Source: Lachnospiraceae bacterium (GTDB lineage: Bacteria; Bacillota; Clostridia; Lachnospirales; Lachnospiraceae). Taken from it: a stretch of 64,000 bases of DNA. The notes below the pieces were generated by a model, which was not told the origin of the DNA, did no database searches, and was given only the letters and a program-made list of their open reading frames with translations. Position 1 is the stretch's first letter, and the number at the start of each line of letters is the position of its first letter. A program made the position numbers and the translations under genes. Shown here piece by piece: positions 26,812 to 34,970 of the stretch. The stretch lies in NCBI GenBank assembly GCA_910576125.1, contig CAJTHM010000004.1, forward strand, positions 1 through 64,000, read 5' to 3'.

Positions 26812-26884
26812 AGGAATTGTCGGAAAATAATAAAAACTGCTATAAAGTTGCAGTAGTAATAACGGTTATCTGTAGACGGTTCCT
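26812..26884. repeat. MITE-like inverted-repeat element, copy 2
   Basis: This 73-bp element starts AGGAATTGTCGGAAAATAA and ends CTGTAGACGGTTCCT, with an imperfect inverted repeat of about 18 bases. It shares both ends with the element at 2350-2451 and lies in the same orientation. It ends 24 bases before an epimerase-like gene. Confidence 0.55.
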
Positions 26885-26908
26885 CATATCTTCGAAAAGG
26901 AGAGATTT

Positions 26909-27571
26909 ATGCAGTTCGAGTTGACAGCCTCCATGATGTGCGCCGACTACGGCCACCTGGAGCAGGAAGTAAAAAGCTTAGAAGAAGCCGGCATCGACTC
27001 CTTCCACATCGACATCATGGACGGCCGCTACGTCCCCAACTTCGCCATGTCCTTGAACGACATGCGCTACATAGCCTCAGCCACGTCAAAGCCCCTGGAC
27101 GTGCACCTGATGATAGAACACCCCAACAACCGCATCGGCATCTTCCTGGAGCATCTGCGGAAGGGCGACACGGTCTACATCCATCCGGAGGCGGAGTACC
27201 ACCCCTCCACCACCCTCCAGGCCATCATCAACGCCGGAATGATCCCCGGCATCGCCATCAACCCCGGTACCTCCGTAGAGACCGTCATGGAGATGCTGCG
27301 CATCGTCAAAAAAGTCCTGGTCATGTCCGTGAACCCCGGCAACGCAGGCCAGATGTACCTGCCCTACGTGGGCAAGAAAATCACCAAGCTCCTCTCCCTG
27401 AAGGAGGACATGGACTTCGAGCTCTACTGGGACGGCGCCTGCAGCGCGGACAAGATTATAGAATACGCCCCCAAGGGCGTGAAGGGCTTCGTCCTTGGCA
27501 CCACGCTCCTCTTCGGTAAGGACAGACCCTATGGAGAGACCCTGGCGGACATTAGGGCGCTGAAGTTTTAA
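26909..27571 (+). CDS. Ribulose-phosphate 3-epimerase-like protein, copy 1
   Basis: This 220-residue TIM barrel of the Rpe family has HIDIMDGRYVPNFAMS, LDVHLMI and VLVMSVNPGNAGQMY. The last phosphate-binding loops are altered (WDGACSADK and VLGTTLLF instead of the usual DGG.. and AGSAIF), so it is probably a specialised paralogue and not the housekeeping pentose-phosphate enzyme. ATG 26909 follows AAAGGAGAG. Codons end overwhelmingly in C or G, unlike the adjacent island. It differs from the copy at 33541 by four residues. With the isomerase and TarI/TarJ-like genes nearby it may feed pentulose phosphate into an activated polyol. Confidence 0.8.
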   Translation: MQFELTASMMCADYGHLEQEVKSLEEAGIDSFHIDIMDGRYVPNFAMSLNDMRYIASATSKPLDVHLMIEHPNNRIGIFLEHLRKGDTVYIHPEAEYHPSTTLQAIINAGMIPGIAINPGTSVETVMEMLRIVKKVLVMSVNPGNAGQMYLPYVGKKITKLLSLKEDMDFELYWDGACSADKIIEYAPKGVKGFVLGTTLLFGKDRPYGETLADIRALKF

Positions 27572-27770
27572 ATCCTCCATATCCAAAAGAGGGATAATAG
27601 AAATCCTATAAAAGAAATCCCAAAAAGGAAATCAAAGATTCAAAATTGAGAACCCAAAAAGAAACAACCAAAAAGAAGCGCCTAACCGCAGCAAACATGC
27701 CGCCGATAAAAGCATCAAAACCAATACTGCCCCCAAAATCCTGATACAAGCCCGGACACATGACCCGAGG
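26909..27770 (+). repeat. Long direct repeat, copy 1 (epimerase gene plus 3' tail)
   Basis: The gene and about 200 bases after it recur at 33541-34457 in the same orientation. Homology starts at the ATG, not in the leader, and ends near ACACATGACCCGAGG. The tail is rich in AAATC and AAACC words and holds no gene. The 6.6-kb segment between the copies could be deleted or duplicated by recombination. Confidence 0.85.
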
Positions 27771-27964
27771 TTACTGTTGAAATCCCAGCTTGACAGCCCC
27801 TTGCCCATAACGTATAATAGAACCCAGATATATCTATTATAAAAAGCGTAGAAATTCTACAGCAAATCTTGATATCCAAATATCAGCTGGCGATTTCCGG
27901 AAATCAACAGAACCATCAATCATTCATCCACAGGGAGAACCAAATCTGAAAAGAAAGGCGTCAC
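27771..27964 (+). promoter_or_regulatory. Sigma-70-type promoter upstream of the Rpn-like gene
   Basis: TTGACA at 27790-27795 and TATAAT at 27813-27818 are separated by 17 bases, a consensus promoter. The remaining leader of about 140 bases contains short inverted motifs (GATATCCAAATATC near 27870) but no recognised riboswitch. Confidence 0.7.
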
Positions 27965-28963
27965 ATGGACAGGATGCAGGGGAGCATGGGTACGCTCAGC
28001 GCCATGCAGCTTACGGCAGATACGACAGGACTGGACGCAGAATGCAAAATGCTGCTGCACAGAAAAGAAGTGATTTCGGTCATCCTGAAAGGTACAGTAG
28101 AAGAATACGAAGGATACAGCCTGGAGGAAATCATGGATTTTATCGAGGCGGATTCCCTTGAGGGGACAAAGGAGGTATCGGTCAACCGAACGAACGCGCA
28201 GGTGCGCGGCGACAATGCGGAGTTCGCGCAGCTGAACGAGAAAGTGTCTTTCTTCGACTTGCTGTTCCGGGCGAAGAATCCGGTACTTTCCAAAGATGGA
28301 ATGTTGTCGGGCGACAGCATGCGGGTTGACCTGCACATCGATATCGAGTCCCAGAAGACTTACAGGCCCGGCTATCCCATCGAGAAGCGGGGGCTGTACT
28401 ACCTGGCCAGGAGCCTGTCCGCGCAGCTGTCTCTGGTGACGGAACAGACAGACTATGGGGGACTGGAGAAATGCTACAGTATCTGGATCTGCAGGGACGA
28501 CATACCGAAGCAGGAACAGTACAGTGTGTCTTTCTATGAAATTGCCAATACGAAGAACATAGGGGACTGTATGGTAAACAAGAAAGATTATGATTTGATA
28601 AAATTGGTTATTATCAGATTGGGCAATATGGTGTATAATGGAGATGAGGGAAGCGAGGGCTACAGGCTTCTGCGGTTCCTGAACGCAATCATGTATCCCC
28701 ATGAAGAGGACTTCATGGATACGATATTGGACTATATCGATTTTTCGGCGAATGAAGAATTATGGAAGGAGACGAATGGTATGTTCAGCTTAGGTCAGTG
28801 TATCCTGGAGGATGGAATGGAGATAGGCATGCGTGCGATGGTCATGGACAACCTGGAAGAGCATACACCAGTAGAGCGAATTATCGAGAAGCTTCAGCGT
28901 CATTTCGGTTTGTCCAGAGAAAGGGCAGAGAGATACTACGAGAAATTCACCCAAGAAGAATGA
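27965..28963 (+). CDS. Rpn/PD-(D/E)XK nuclease family transposase-like protein
   Basis: This 332-residue protein resembles the PD-(D/E)XK family linked to recombination-promoting nucleases (Rpn). The central core SMRVDLHIDIESQKTY carries a D-x-E-x-Q type nuclease motif, followed by KRGLYYLARSLSAQL and a C-terminal helical region with EDGMEIGMRAMV and a short dimer-like helix near residue 300. Such genes often occur in many diverged copies in clostridial genomes. It has its own consensus promoter and a strong terminator, so it is a self-contained unit between the two epimerase copies. Confidence 0.75.
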   Translation: MDRMQGSMGTLSAMQLTADTTGLDAECKMLLHRKEVISVILKGTVEEYEGYSLEEIMDFIEADSLEGTKEVSVNRTNAQVRGDNAEFAQLNEKVSFFDLLFRAKNPVLSKDGMLSGDSMRVDLHIDIESQKTYRPGYPIEKRGLYYLARSLSAQLSLVTEQTDYGGLEKCYSIWICRDDIPKQEQYSVSFYEIANTKNIGDCMVNKKDYDLIKLVIIRLGNMVYNGDEGSEGYRLLRFLNAIMYPHEEDFMDTILDYIDFSANEELWKETNGMFSLGQCILEDGMEIGMRAMVMDNLEEHTPVERIIEKLQRHFGLSRERAERYYEKFTQEE

Positions 28964-29012
28964 AATGTCCGATAGGTTCTTCGTAGGGACGTAAAATTGA
29001 ATATTTCATGAG

Positions 29013-29066
29013 AATCCTGATATAAGTATGAAATGCACAGGCAGAAAACTTATATCAGGATTTTTT
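29013..29066 (+). terminator. Rho-independent terminator
   Basis: AATCCTGATATAAGT (29013-29027) pairs perfectly over 15 bases with 29048-29062 and is followed by four more T. It ends the Rpn-like transcript and lies just before the next operon. Confidence 0.85.
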
Positions 29067-29108
29067 GTTGCCGGAAATATTTTCTGCATTTTTAGAGGAG
29101 GAAAAACC

Positions 29109-30776
29109 GTGGAATACATCATAGTCCAGGCCGGAGGGAAAGGCACAAGACTGGGGCATCTGACACAGAACAAGCCGAAAGCATTGCTTCCGGTAGAGAA
29201 TCTGCCCATGCTGTTCCATCTGTTCCGGAAGTATCCGGACAGGCGTTTCATCATTATTGCAGATTATCAGAAGGAAGTGCTCCGCGAATACCTGGCGGCC
29301 TTTGCGGATGTGAAATACCAGATCGTGGATGCGGAAGGAACCGGAACCTGTGCGGGAATCAGGCAGGCCCTTTCGCTGATTCCGGACAGGCAGCCTTTCA
29401 TGCTGATATGGTCGGATCTGATTCTGCCAGAAGAGTTCCGGCTGCCCAAAGAGTATGAGGACAGGGAAGTGCCGACAGAGGATTCCGATAAGCAAGCGCC
29501 ATGTGCGGACGTTTCTACAAAAGCAGATGTCATGAAATGCCCGCAGAATGATTACATAGGAATATCCGCTGCATTTCCCTGTCGTTGGTCTTATAGGGAT
29601 GGAGGATTCAAAGAGGAGCCATCCTGTGAAAATGGCGTCGCAGGCTTTTTCCTGTTCACGGACAAGAGCAAGTTACAGGATACACCGTTTAGCGGCGAAT
29701 TGGTTCGCTGGATGCAGTCGGAGGGGATGCAGTTCAGGGAAATCAGCCTGGCAGGGACGCGAGAGTTCGGGCTTTTGGAGGAATACCGGAGACTGGAGCG
29801 CGTGAAGTGCAGGCCATTCAACCGGATTACCATCGAAGGAGATGTGCTGGTAAAGGAGGCGCTGGACGCCCAGGGAGGGGTACTGGCAAAAAGGGAATTT
29901 GCCTGGTATGACAAGGCGGAGAGCCTGATAGCAGAGCAGGCAGGAGATATGGGAGAGGATGTCTCCAGAGCCGACACCCTGCCGGACAGAAGGGGCTGTC
30001 ATGGCCGCTGCCAGGGGAATCCAGGTGCCTTTCTCCCGGCCATCTATAGTAAGAATCCCTTGAAGATGGAGTATATCAGGGGTCAAAACCTATATGAATG
30101 CAACCTGGACAGGGAAGGAAAGCAGAGAGTTCTGCGAAAGCTGGTGTCGGCTCTGGACGCGATTCATGATTTGGAGCAAGTCCCGGCGGATTCCTTTAGC
30201 ATGAAAGAGGCCTATTACCGCAAGACCATGGACAGGCTGTCCCGTGTGGAGGATCTGGTGCCGTTCGCCCGGGACAGGGAGATTCTGATCAACGGAAAAA
30301 AGTGCAGAAATGTGTTCTTCCACAAAAGGGAACTGGAAAAGAAGCTGGAGCAGCTTACCTGTACGCAATTCTGTTTTATCCACGGAGACTGTACTTTTTC
30401 CAATCTGTTGCTGCGGGAGGACGGTACGCCTGTATTGATTGATCCCAGAGGTTATTTTGGGTTTACGGATTTTTATGGGGATGTCCGGTATGACTGGGCG
30501 AAGCTCTATTATTCGATTGTGGGGAATTATGACAGGTTCAATCTGAAAGACTTCCGCCTGGACATAACGGAGCAGGGAGCGACGCTGGATATCTCCTCCA
30601 ATCATTGGGAAGACATGGAGGAAGATTTTTTTGAACTGACAGGTGCGGAGAAAGAGGAGATTAGGCTGCTCCATGCCATCATATGGCTGTCGCTGACCAC
30701 TTATGCCTGGCAGGACTATGACTCTGTCTGCGGCGCGTTTTACAATGGACTGTATTATTTAGAGGACATATTATGA
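29109..30776 (+). CDS. Sugar-phosphate nucleotidyltransferase fused to an APH/choline-kinase-fold kinase
   Basis: This 555-residue bifunctional protein begins with a nucleotidyltransferase domain (VQAGGKGTRLGHLT, NKPKALLPVENLP) over residues 1-225. A kinase of the aminoglycoside/choline phosphotransferase fold follows at about 310-550, with the catalytic loop HGDCTFSNL at 425 and DPRG at 445. The pair suggests phosphorylation of a sugar or amino-alcohol and its activation to an NDP derivative; a LicA/LicC-like or heptose-like role is possible. GTG 29109 has AGAGGAGG eight bases upstream. It overlaps the next gene by four bases. Confidence 0.75.
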   Translation: MEYIIVQAGGKGTRLGHLTQNKPKALLPVENLPMLFHLFRKYPDRRFIIIADYQKEVLREYLAAFADVKYQIVDAEGTGTCAGIRQALSLIPDRQPFMLIWSDLILPEEFRLPKEYEDREVPTEDSDKQAPCADVSTKADVMKCPQNDYIGISAAFPCRWSYRDGGFKEEPSCENGVAGFFLFTDKSKLQDTPFSGELVRWMQSEGMQFREISLAGTREFGLLEEYRRLERVKCRPFNRITIEGDVLVKEALDAQGGVLAKREFAWYDKAESLIAEQAGDMGEDVSRADTLPDRRGCHGRCQGNPGAFLPAIYSKNPLKMEYIRGQNLYECNLDREGKQRVLRKLVSALDAIHDLEQVPADSFSMKEAYYRKTMDRLSRVEDLVPFARDREILINGKKCRNVFFHKRELEKKLEQLTCTQFCFIHGDCTFSNLLLREDGTPVLIDPRGYFGFTDFYGDVRYDWAKLYYSIVGNYDRFNLKDFRLDITEQGATLDISSNHWEDMEEDFFELTGAEKEEIRLLHAIIWLSLTTYAWQDYDSVCGAFYNGLYYLEDIL

Positions 30777-31357
30777 TTGACTATTTTGAAAAACAGCTGG
30801 CCGAATTGGACTATTCCATCCATTCTCTGGATGAAAAAGAATTTTCCAGATGGGCTGACGAAACAGTGGAGACGCTGAAAAGCGGACACAAAATCATTGT
30901 ATCCGGATTAGGGAAAAATGTGCCAATCTGCGAGAAATTTGTGGGTTCCATGGTTTCCATGGGACTGGATGCCAGCTTTCTGCATACCAATTCAGCGGTA
31001 CATGGCGATATGGGCATTGTGAAGGATGGAGACATGCTGATTCTGCTGACCAAAAGCGGGGAGACGTCAGAATCCGTCTATTTCGCGGGACTGTTAAAGG
31101 ACAGGAAGATAAACCTTTGGCTGCTTACTTTTGTGAAGGACAGCACGTTGGCAAACGAAATCCAGAACAAGATTATCCTTGATTTAAAGCATGAGGGGGA
31201 TTTATGGAACATCATGCCCAATAATTCCACTACCATGAATCTGATAGTGCTGCAGGGGCTTGTGATGGTGACCGCGAAGAGGCTGGGGCTGGATATCGGA
31301 GACTTTAAGCGGAACCACCCAGGAGGGCATATCGGAGTGATGCTGCAGGGGAAATAG
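30773..31357 (+). CDS. SIS-domain sugar-phosphate isomerase
   Basis: This 194-residue single SIS domain has VSGLGKN, LLTKSGETSES (the Ser-rich phosphate loop) and a C-terminal NHPGGHIGVML, as in arabinose-5-phosphate isomerase (KdsD/KpsF) without the CBS pair. It would interconvert a ketose and aldose phosphate; with Rpe-like proteins beside it, ribulose- or xylulose-phosphate is a plausible substrate. It is coupled to the nucleotidyltransferase-kinase gene by an ATGA overlap. Confidence 0.8.
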   Translation: MIDYFEKQLAELDYSIHSLDEKEFSRWADETVETLKSGHKIIVSGLGKNVPICEKFVGSMVSMGLDASFLHTNSAVHGDMGIVKDGDMLILLTKSGETSESVYFAGLLKDRKINLWLLTFVKDSTLANEIQNKIILDLKHEGDLWNIMPNNSTTMNLIVLQGLVMVTAKRLGLDIGDFKRNHPGGHIGVMLQGK

Positions 31358-31374
31358 CCGGAGGAGACAGTGTG

Positions 31375-31752
31375 ATGGCAGAGATGGAGCGCCGAAACAG
31401 AGGAATTCTTTCTATAGAAAAAGCGCTGGAGGAATTCGACAAGATTATCCTGATTGACAGCAGGCTGCATGACCGGCAACTGACGGAAGCATTTTATGAT
31501 GAGGATAATTTTAGAGAGACGGACAAAAGGGTATTAATATTGTCAGAATCAGAGGAGAAGCGTGTAGGAAATATAGAGTGGCATTATATTTCGGAAAGTG
31601 AAACCAGGGAAATTTTAGAAATTTACTATCTGTATGAGTTCTCCAACCGCATTGCCGTTGTGGCCCGGGAACGGACTTTTGGCAGCCTGTGGGATTATGT
31701 TGCAGCCGGTTTATTGACAAGGAAAGAGCTGGTGGCGGCTATGTTGGCGTAA
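31375..31752 (+). CDS. Unrecognised small protein, 125 residues
   Basis: The family is not recognised. The sequence alternates strands and helices (DKIILIDSRLHDRQL, KRVLILSESE, FSNRIAVVARERTFG) and ends in a short helix, suggesting a compact alpha/beta fold. ATG 31375 has GGAGGAGA ten bases upstream. It follows the isomerase by 17 bases and is probably part of the same operon. Confidence 0.6.
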   Translation: MAEMERRNRGILSIEKALEEFDKIILIDSRLHDRQLTEAFYDEDNFRETDKRVLILSESEEKRVGNIEWHYISESETREILEIYYLYEFSNRIAVVARERTFGSLWDYVAAGLLTRKELVAAMLA

Positions 31753-31839
31753 TGACATGGATTGTTGACGAAAACCGATTTCTCCTGGGCTAACTTGATA
31801 ATACCTGGAGAGATTTTGTAGGGAAGGAAGCGGAGTTTA

Positions 31840-33129
31840 ATGGACAAGCCGCATTACGAAGAAATGCTGTCAAACCTGGACAGATTGCTTCAAAACGGAC
31901 GCATTCAAAACAAAAAGATATATCTGTTCGGCCACTGCAATGCCACGGAAGAACTGGCAAAACTGCTGATGGAAAAAGGGTTTTCGGTGGAGGCGATCTT
32001 GGACAATAACGAAGCCAAACAGGGGAGACGGTTCTGCGGAATCATGGTACAGGCCCCGGAGACAATTCTGGCAGAAGCGGCAGAAGATACGGCAGTGTGT
32101 ATAGTGGCGAGGGCCTATGCGGAGATGGCAGACCAGCTGAAGCGGTTAGGCTATCAAGGGGCTGTCTACAAACTGGCTGATTATAATACCTATGCAGAAT
32201 ATTGTTTATCAAAGGAAACCATTGCCCGTAAAAAGATAAGGGTGGAACAAGGGATTCACCTGCTTCACGAGATGGAGCGAAAATACCCGAAATGCTTTAG
32301 GATACTATGTCCTTTTGCGGCGTTGGGTGATGTCTATTACGCCATGTCATACTTGCCGTCTTTTCTGGAGAAAAGGAAAATCTACAGCTGTGGATTTGAT
32401 GGCTGTGTCATCGGTGTGATAGGAAAAGCCTGCGCAGGGGTGGCGGATATTTTTGGAGATTATCAAATAGAGGTTTTATCCCAGGAAGAGATGGATTATA
32501 TGGTACAGGCTGTTCTGTACACGAAAGATACGGGTTCTTTCATTGCCCATCAGGACAGGCCCTATGTAATAAATCTCCATAAGGCATTATACACAAAGTG
32601 CATTCCTTTGGAGCAGATATATTGTTGTGGGGTTTATGGGCTGCCCAAAGGGGCGAGAGCGTCCATGCCGATTCGTCTCCAGCCATATGCCGATTTGGAG
32701 CAGATAAAAGAGGGTAAGGCAGTCATCTTTTCGCCTTATGCGAAATCGGTGACGGAATTGCCGGATGCGCTGTGGGATGAAATGGTTGAGGTCTATCTGA
32801 ACAGGGGCTATCAATGCTTTACAAATGTAGCAGGGACAGAAAAACCGCTTATCCATACAATGCCGATCAGTCCTGCAATTTCAGAGATACAGTCGGTGGC
32901 GGAGCGGGCGGGAACGTTCATCGGAATCCGAAGCGGCATCTGCGATGTTTTAAAAGAAGCGAAATGTAGAAAAGTGGCATTATATCCGGATTATAACTAT
33001 TGCGATACGAAATGGAAAGCGATTGACATGTACGCTTTAGAAGGATGGGAGAATATGGTGTATAGGATAGGGGAATTGCAAAGAAGGTGTATTGCGGTAA
33101 AGGATGGTCTGATATGGAAGAGGAGCTGA
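31840..33129 (+). CDS. Rossmann-like module fused to a GT9-like glycosyltransferase domain
   Basis: Residues about 22-125 are the recurring module (KKIYLFGHCNATEEL, AILDNNEAKQGRRFCG, VCIVARAYAEMADQL). Residues about 150-429 resemble a heptosyltransferase-like GT-B: ILCPFAALGDVYYAMSYL matches the N-terminal G.lGD loop, and FIGIRSGICDVLKEA matches the late D/RSG..H segment, though the His is replaced. ATG 31840 follows GGAAGGAAGCGGAG. This is the only module carrier outside the main island and ties the two segments together. Confidence 0.65.
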   Translation: MDKPHYEEMLSNLDRLLQNGRIQNKKIYLFGHCNATEELAKLLMEKGFSVEAILDNNEAKQGRRFCGIMVQAPETILAEAAEDTAVCIVARAYAEMADQLKRLGYQGAVYKLADYNTYAEYCLSKETIARKKIRVEQGIHLLHEMERKYPKCFRILCPFAALGDVYYAMSYLPSFLEKRKIYSCGFDGCVIGVIGKACAGVADIFGDYQIEVLSQEEMDYMVQAVLYTKDTGSFIAHQDRPYVINLHKALYTKCIPLEQIYCCGVYGLPKGARASMPIRLQPYADLEQIKEGKAVIFSPYAKSVTELPDALWDEMVEVYLNRGYQCFTNVAGTEKPLIHTMPISPAISEIQSVAERAGTFIGIRSGICDVLKEAKCRKVALYPDYNYCDTKWKAIDMYALEGWENMVYRIGELQRRCIAVKDGLIWKRS

Positions 33130-33485
33130 TACTGTCCACGCTTCCCAAGACATGGATTTTCGATTTGGACGGAACGCTTGTAAAGCATAATGGATACAAA
33201 GAAGATGGGATAGACATACTGTTGGCAGATGCGAAGGAGTATCTTGCGGAAATTCCTCCTGAAGATAAAATCATCATTGTTACTTCCAGGACAGAGGAAT
33301 ACAGGGAGATGACGATACGGTTCCTTGGGGAAAATGGCATACGATATGATGAAATCCTTTTCAACATGCCCTTTGGAGAGCGAATTCTTGTAAATGACAG
33401 AAAACCTTCCGGCCTGGACATGGCCGTGGCGGTGAATCTGAACAGGGATGAATTTAAGATGCCGCAGATTAAAAGGGAAACATGA
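33114..33485 (+). CDS. Small HAD-family phosphatase
   Basis: This 123-residue capless HAD protein has FDLDGTLV (nucleophile Asp), IIVTSR and ILVNDRKPSG. It could dephosphorylate a sugar bisphosphate or phosphate intermediate, as GmhB does in heptose pathways, but the substrate is unknown. ATG 33114 lies inside the end of the preceding gene with AAAGGATGG upstream. Confidence 0.75.
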   Translation: MEEELILSTLPKTWIFDLDGTLVKHNGYKEDGIDILLADAKEYLAEIPPEDKIIIVTSRTEEYREMTIRFLGENGIRYDEILFNMPFGERILVNDRKPSGLDMAVAVNLNRDEFKMPQIKRET

Positions 33486-33540
33486 AGATGTATATCATTT
33501 TTATAAAATCAAAATCAATACAAAGCTATGAGGTATCAAC

Positions 33541-34203
33541 ATGAAATTCGAACTTACAGCCTCCATGATGTGCGCCGATTACGGCCACCTGGAGCAGGAA
33601 GTAAAAAACCTGGAAGAAGCCGGCATCGACTCCTTCCACATAGACATCATGGACGGCCGCTACGTCCCCAACTTCGCCATGTCCTTGAACGACATGCGCT
33701 ACATAGCCTCCGCCACGTCAAAGCCCCTGGACGTGCACCTGATGATAGAGCACCCCAACAACCGCATCGGCATCTTCCTGGAGCATCTGCGGAAGGGCGA
33801 CACGGTCTACATCCACCCGGAGGCGGAGTACCACCCCTCCACCACCCTCCAGGCCATCATCAACGCCGGAATGATCCCCGGCATCGCCATCAACCCCGGC
33901 ACCTCCGTAGAGACCGTCATGGAGATGCTGCGCATCGTCAAAAAAGTCCTGGTCATGTCCGTGAACCCCGGCAACGCAGGCCAGATGTACCTGCCCTACG
34001 TGGGCAAGAAAATCACCAAGCTCCTCTCCCTGAAAGACGACATGGACTTCGAACTCTACTGGGACGGCGCCTGTAGCGCGGACAAGATTATAGAATACGC
34101 CCCCAAGGGCGTGAAGGGCTTCGTCCTTGGCACCACCCTCCTCTTCGGAAAAGACAAGCCCTATGGAGAGACCCTGGCGGACATAAGGGCGCTGAAGTTT
34201 TAA
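33541..34203 (+). CDS. Ribulose-phosphate 3-epimerase-like protein, copy 2
   Basis: This is 220 residues and nearly identical to the copy at 26909; I see four conservative differences (residue 2, an S/N, an E/D and an R/K). It has the same altered phosphate-binding loops and the same C-rich third codon positions. ATG 33541 follows GAGGTATCAAC. It sits 55 bases after the HAD gene, in the operon direction, so it may be the copy in the original context, with copy 1 derived from it, or the reverse. Confidence 0.8.
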   Translation: MKFELTASMMCADYGHLEQEVKNLEEAGIDSFHIDIMDGRYVPNFAMSLNDMRYIASATSKPLDVHLMIEHPNNRIGIFLEHLRKGDTVYIHPEAEYHPSTTLQAIINAGMIPGIAINPGTSVETVMEMLRIVKKVLVMSVNPGNAGQMYLPYVGKKITKLLSLKDDMDFELYWDGACSADKIIEYAPKGVKGFVLGTTLLFGKDKPYGETLADIRALKF

Positions 34204-34278
34204 ATCCTCCATATCCAAAAGAGGGACAATAGAAGTCCCATAAAGGAAATCCCAAAAAGGAAATCAAAACCCCGAAAT

Positions 34279-34348
34279 CAAAGACCCAAAACCAAAGACC
34301 CAAAACCAAAGACCCGAAAACAAAGGCTCAAAATCAAAGACCCAAAAA
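34279..34348. repeat. 14-bp tandem repeat, five units
   Basis: The unit CAAAGACCCAAAAC is present five times with small changes. The matching place near 27630 has only one or two degenerate units. This is a simple length-variable minisatellite in non-coding DNA. Confidence 0.8.
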
Positions 34349-34423
34349 GAAACAACCAAAAAGAAACACCTAACCGCAGCAAACATGCCACCGATAAAAG
34401 CCTCAAAATCAATACTATCCCCA

Positions 34424-34475
34424 AATCCTGATACAAGCCCGGACACATGCCCCGAGACCTGACATCAGGATTTTT
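34424..34475 (+). terminator. Possible terminator after the second epimerase copy
   Basis: AATCCTGAT at 34424-34432 can pair with ATCAGGATT at 34464-34472, followed by TTT. The loop is long (31 bases), so it is weaker than the terminator at 29013 with which it shares the stem sequence. Confidence 0.4.
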
Positions 34476-34515
34476 CATTTTACCCATTATCAAACCGCCC
34501 GATAAGGTGTATAAT

Positions 34516-34970
34516 ATGACAGAATGCTTCTTCTCGAACCAGTATGCCCACAGGGCGGATCTCTTTGAGGGGCTTTCCATATGGAAGGAGGAACGCTTCC
34601 GGGAACTACAGGGAACCTGGCCCGTCATCTTTCTTAGCCTTGCGAAGATCAAGGCGACGAACTATGAAGATATGGAATATGCCATATCAAGCATCCTGTT
34701 CCATGCTTGCCAGAAGATGATTCTAATGTCATAATAGAACCTTTTGACAAAGAGGAAAAGGCGTTCCTGTTCGAATTCAAGGTCTTTGACAAAGATGACG
34801 GGGAAAAGACGCTGGAGGACACGGTGGCCAGAGCGCTGGCCCAGATAGAGGAAAAGCAGTATGAAGCGGAATTGCTGGCATCCGGCATCCTCCGGGAGAA
34901 TATCCGGAAATACGGCCTTGCCTTTGAAGGAAAGAAATGTCTGATTGGACGAGGGGATAGGAAGCTATGA
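34516..34970 (+). pseudogene. Decayed AAA-ATPase-like/PD-(D/E)XK (DUF1703-type) gene
   Basis: Two fragments in different frames match the two ends of one family. The first (to 34734) has the N-terminal HRADLFEGLSIWKEERFRELQG and WPVIFLSLAKIK. The second (from about 34707) has the C-terminal nuclease part [25 protein letters not shown] and [14 protein letters not shown]. The Walker A region and the whole middle are missing, so this is an internally deleted remnant. TATAAT at 34510-34515 may be its old promoter. Confidence 0.65.

Larger units (their letters stand above)
33541..34457 (+). repeat. Long direct repeat, copy 2 (epimerase gene plus 3' tail)
   Basis: This is the partner of 26909-27770. 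The tail is longer because of a 14-bp tandem repeat at 34279-34348. Homology is lost just after ACACATGCCCCGAG. Confidence 0.85.

Noticed and set aside
26938..27519. Alternative plus-strand frame over the first epimerase copy (also at 33528)
   Set aside because: Arg/His/Pro-rich shadow caused by C-rich third positions; the Rpe-like frame has the family motifs.
29109..33485. Complete GDP-heptose pathway (GmhA, HddA, GmhB, HddC)
   Set aside because: The set of activities is similar, but the kinase is of the APH fold rather than GHMP and the SIS protein looks like a KdsD-type isomerase, so heptose cannot be claimed.
34707..34970. Independent small nuclease gene
   Set aside because: Its sequence matches only the C-terminal end of the larger AAA-ATPase-like family and the N-terminal end lies just upstream in another frame, so a deleted remnant is more likely.
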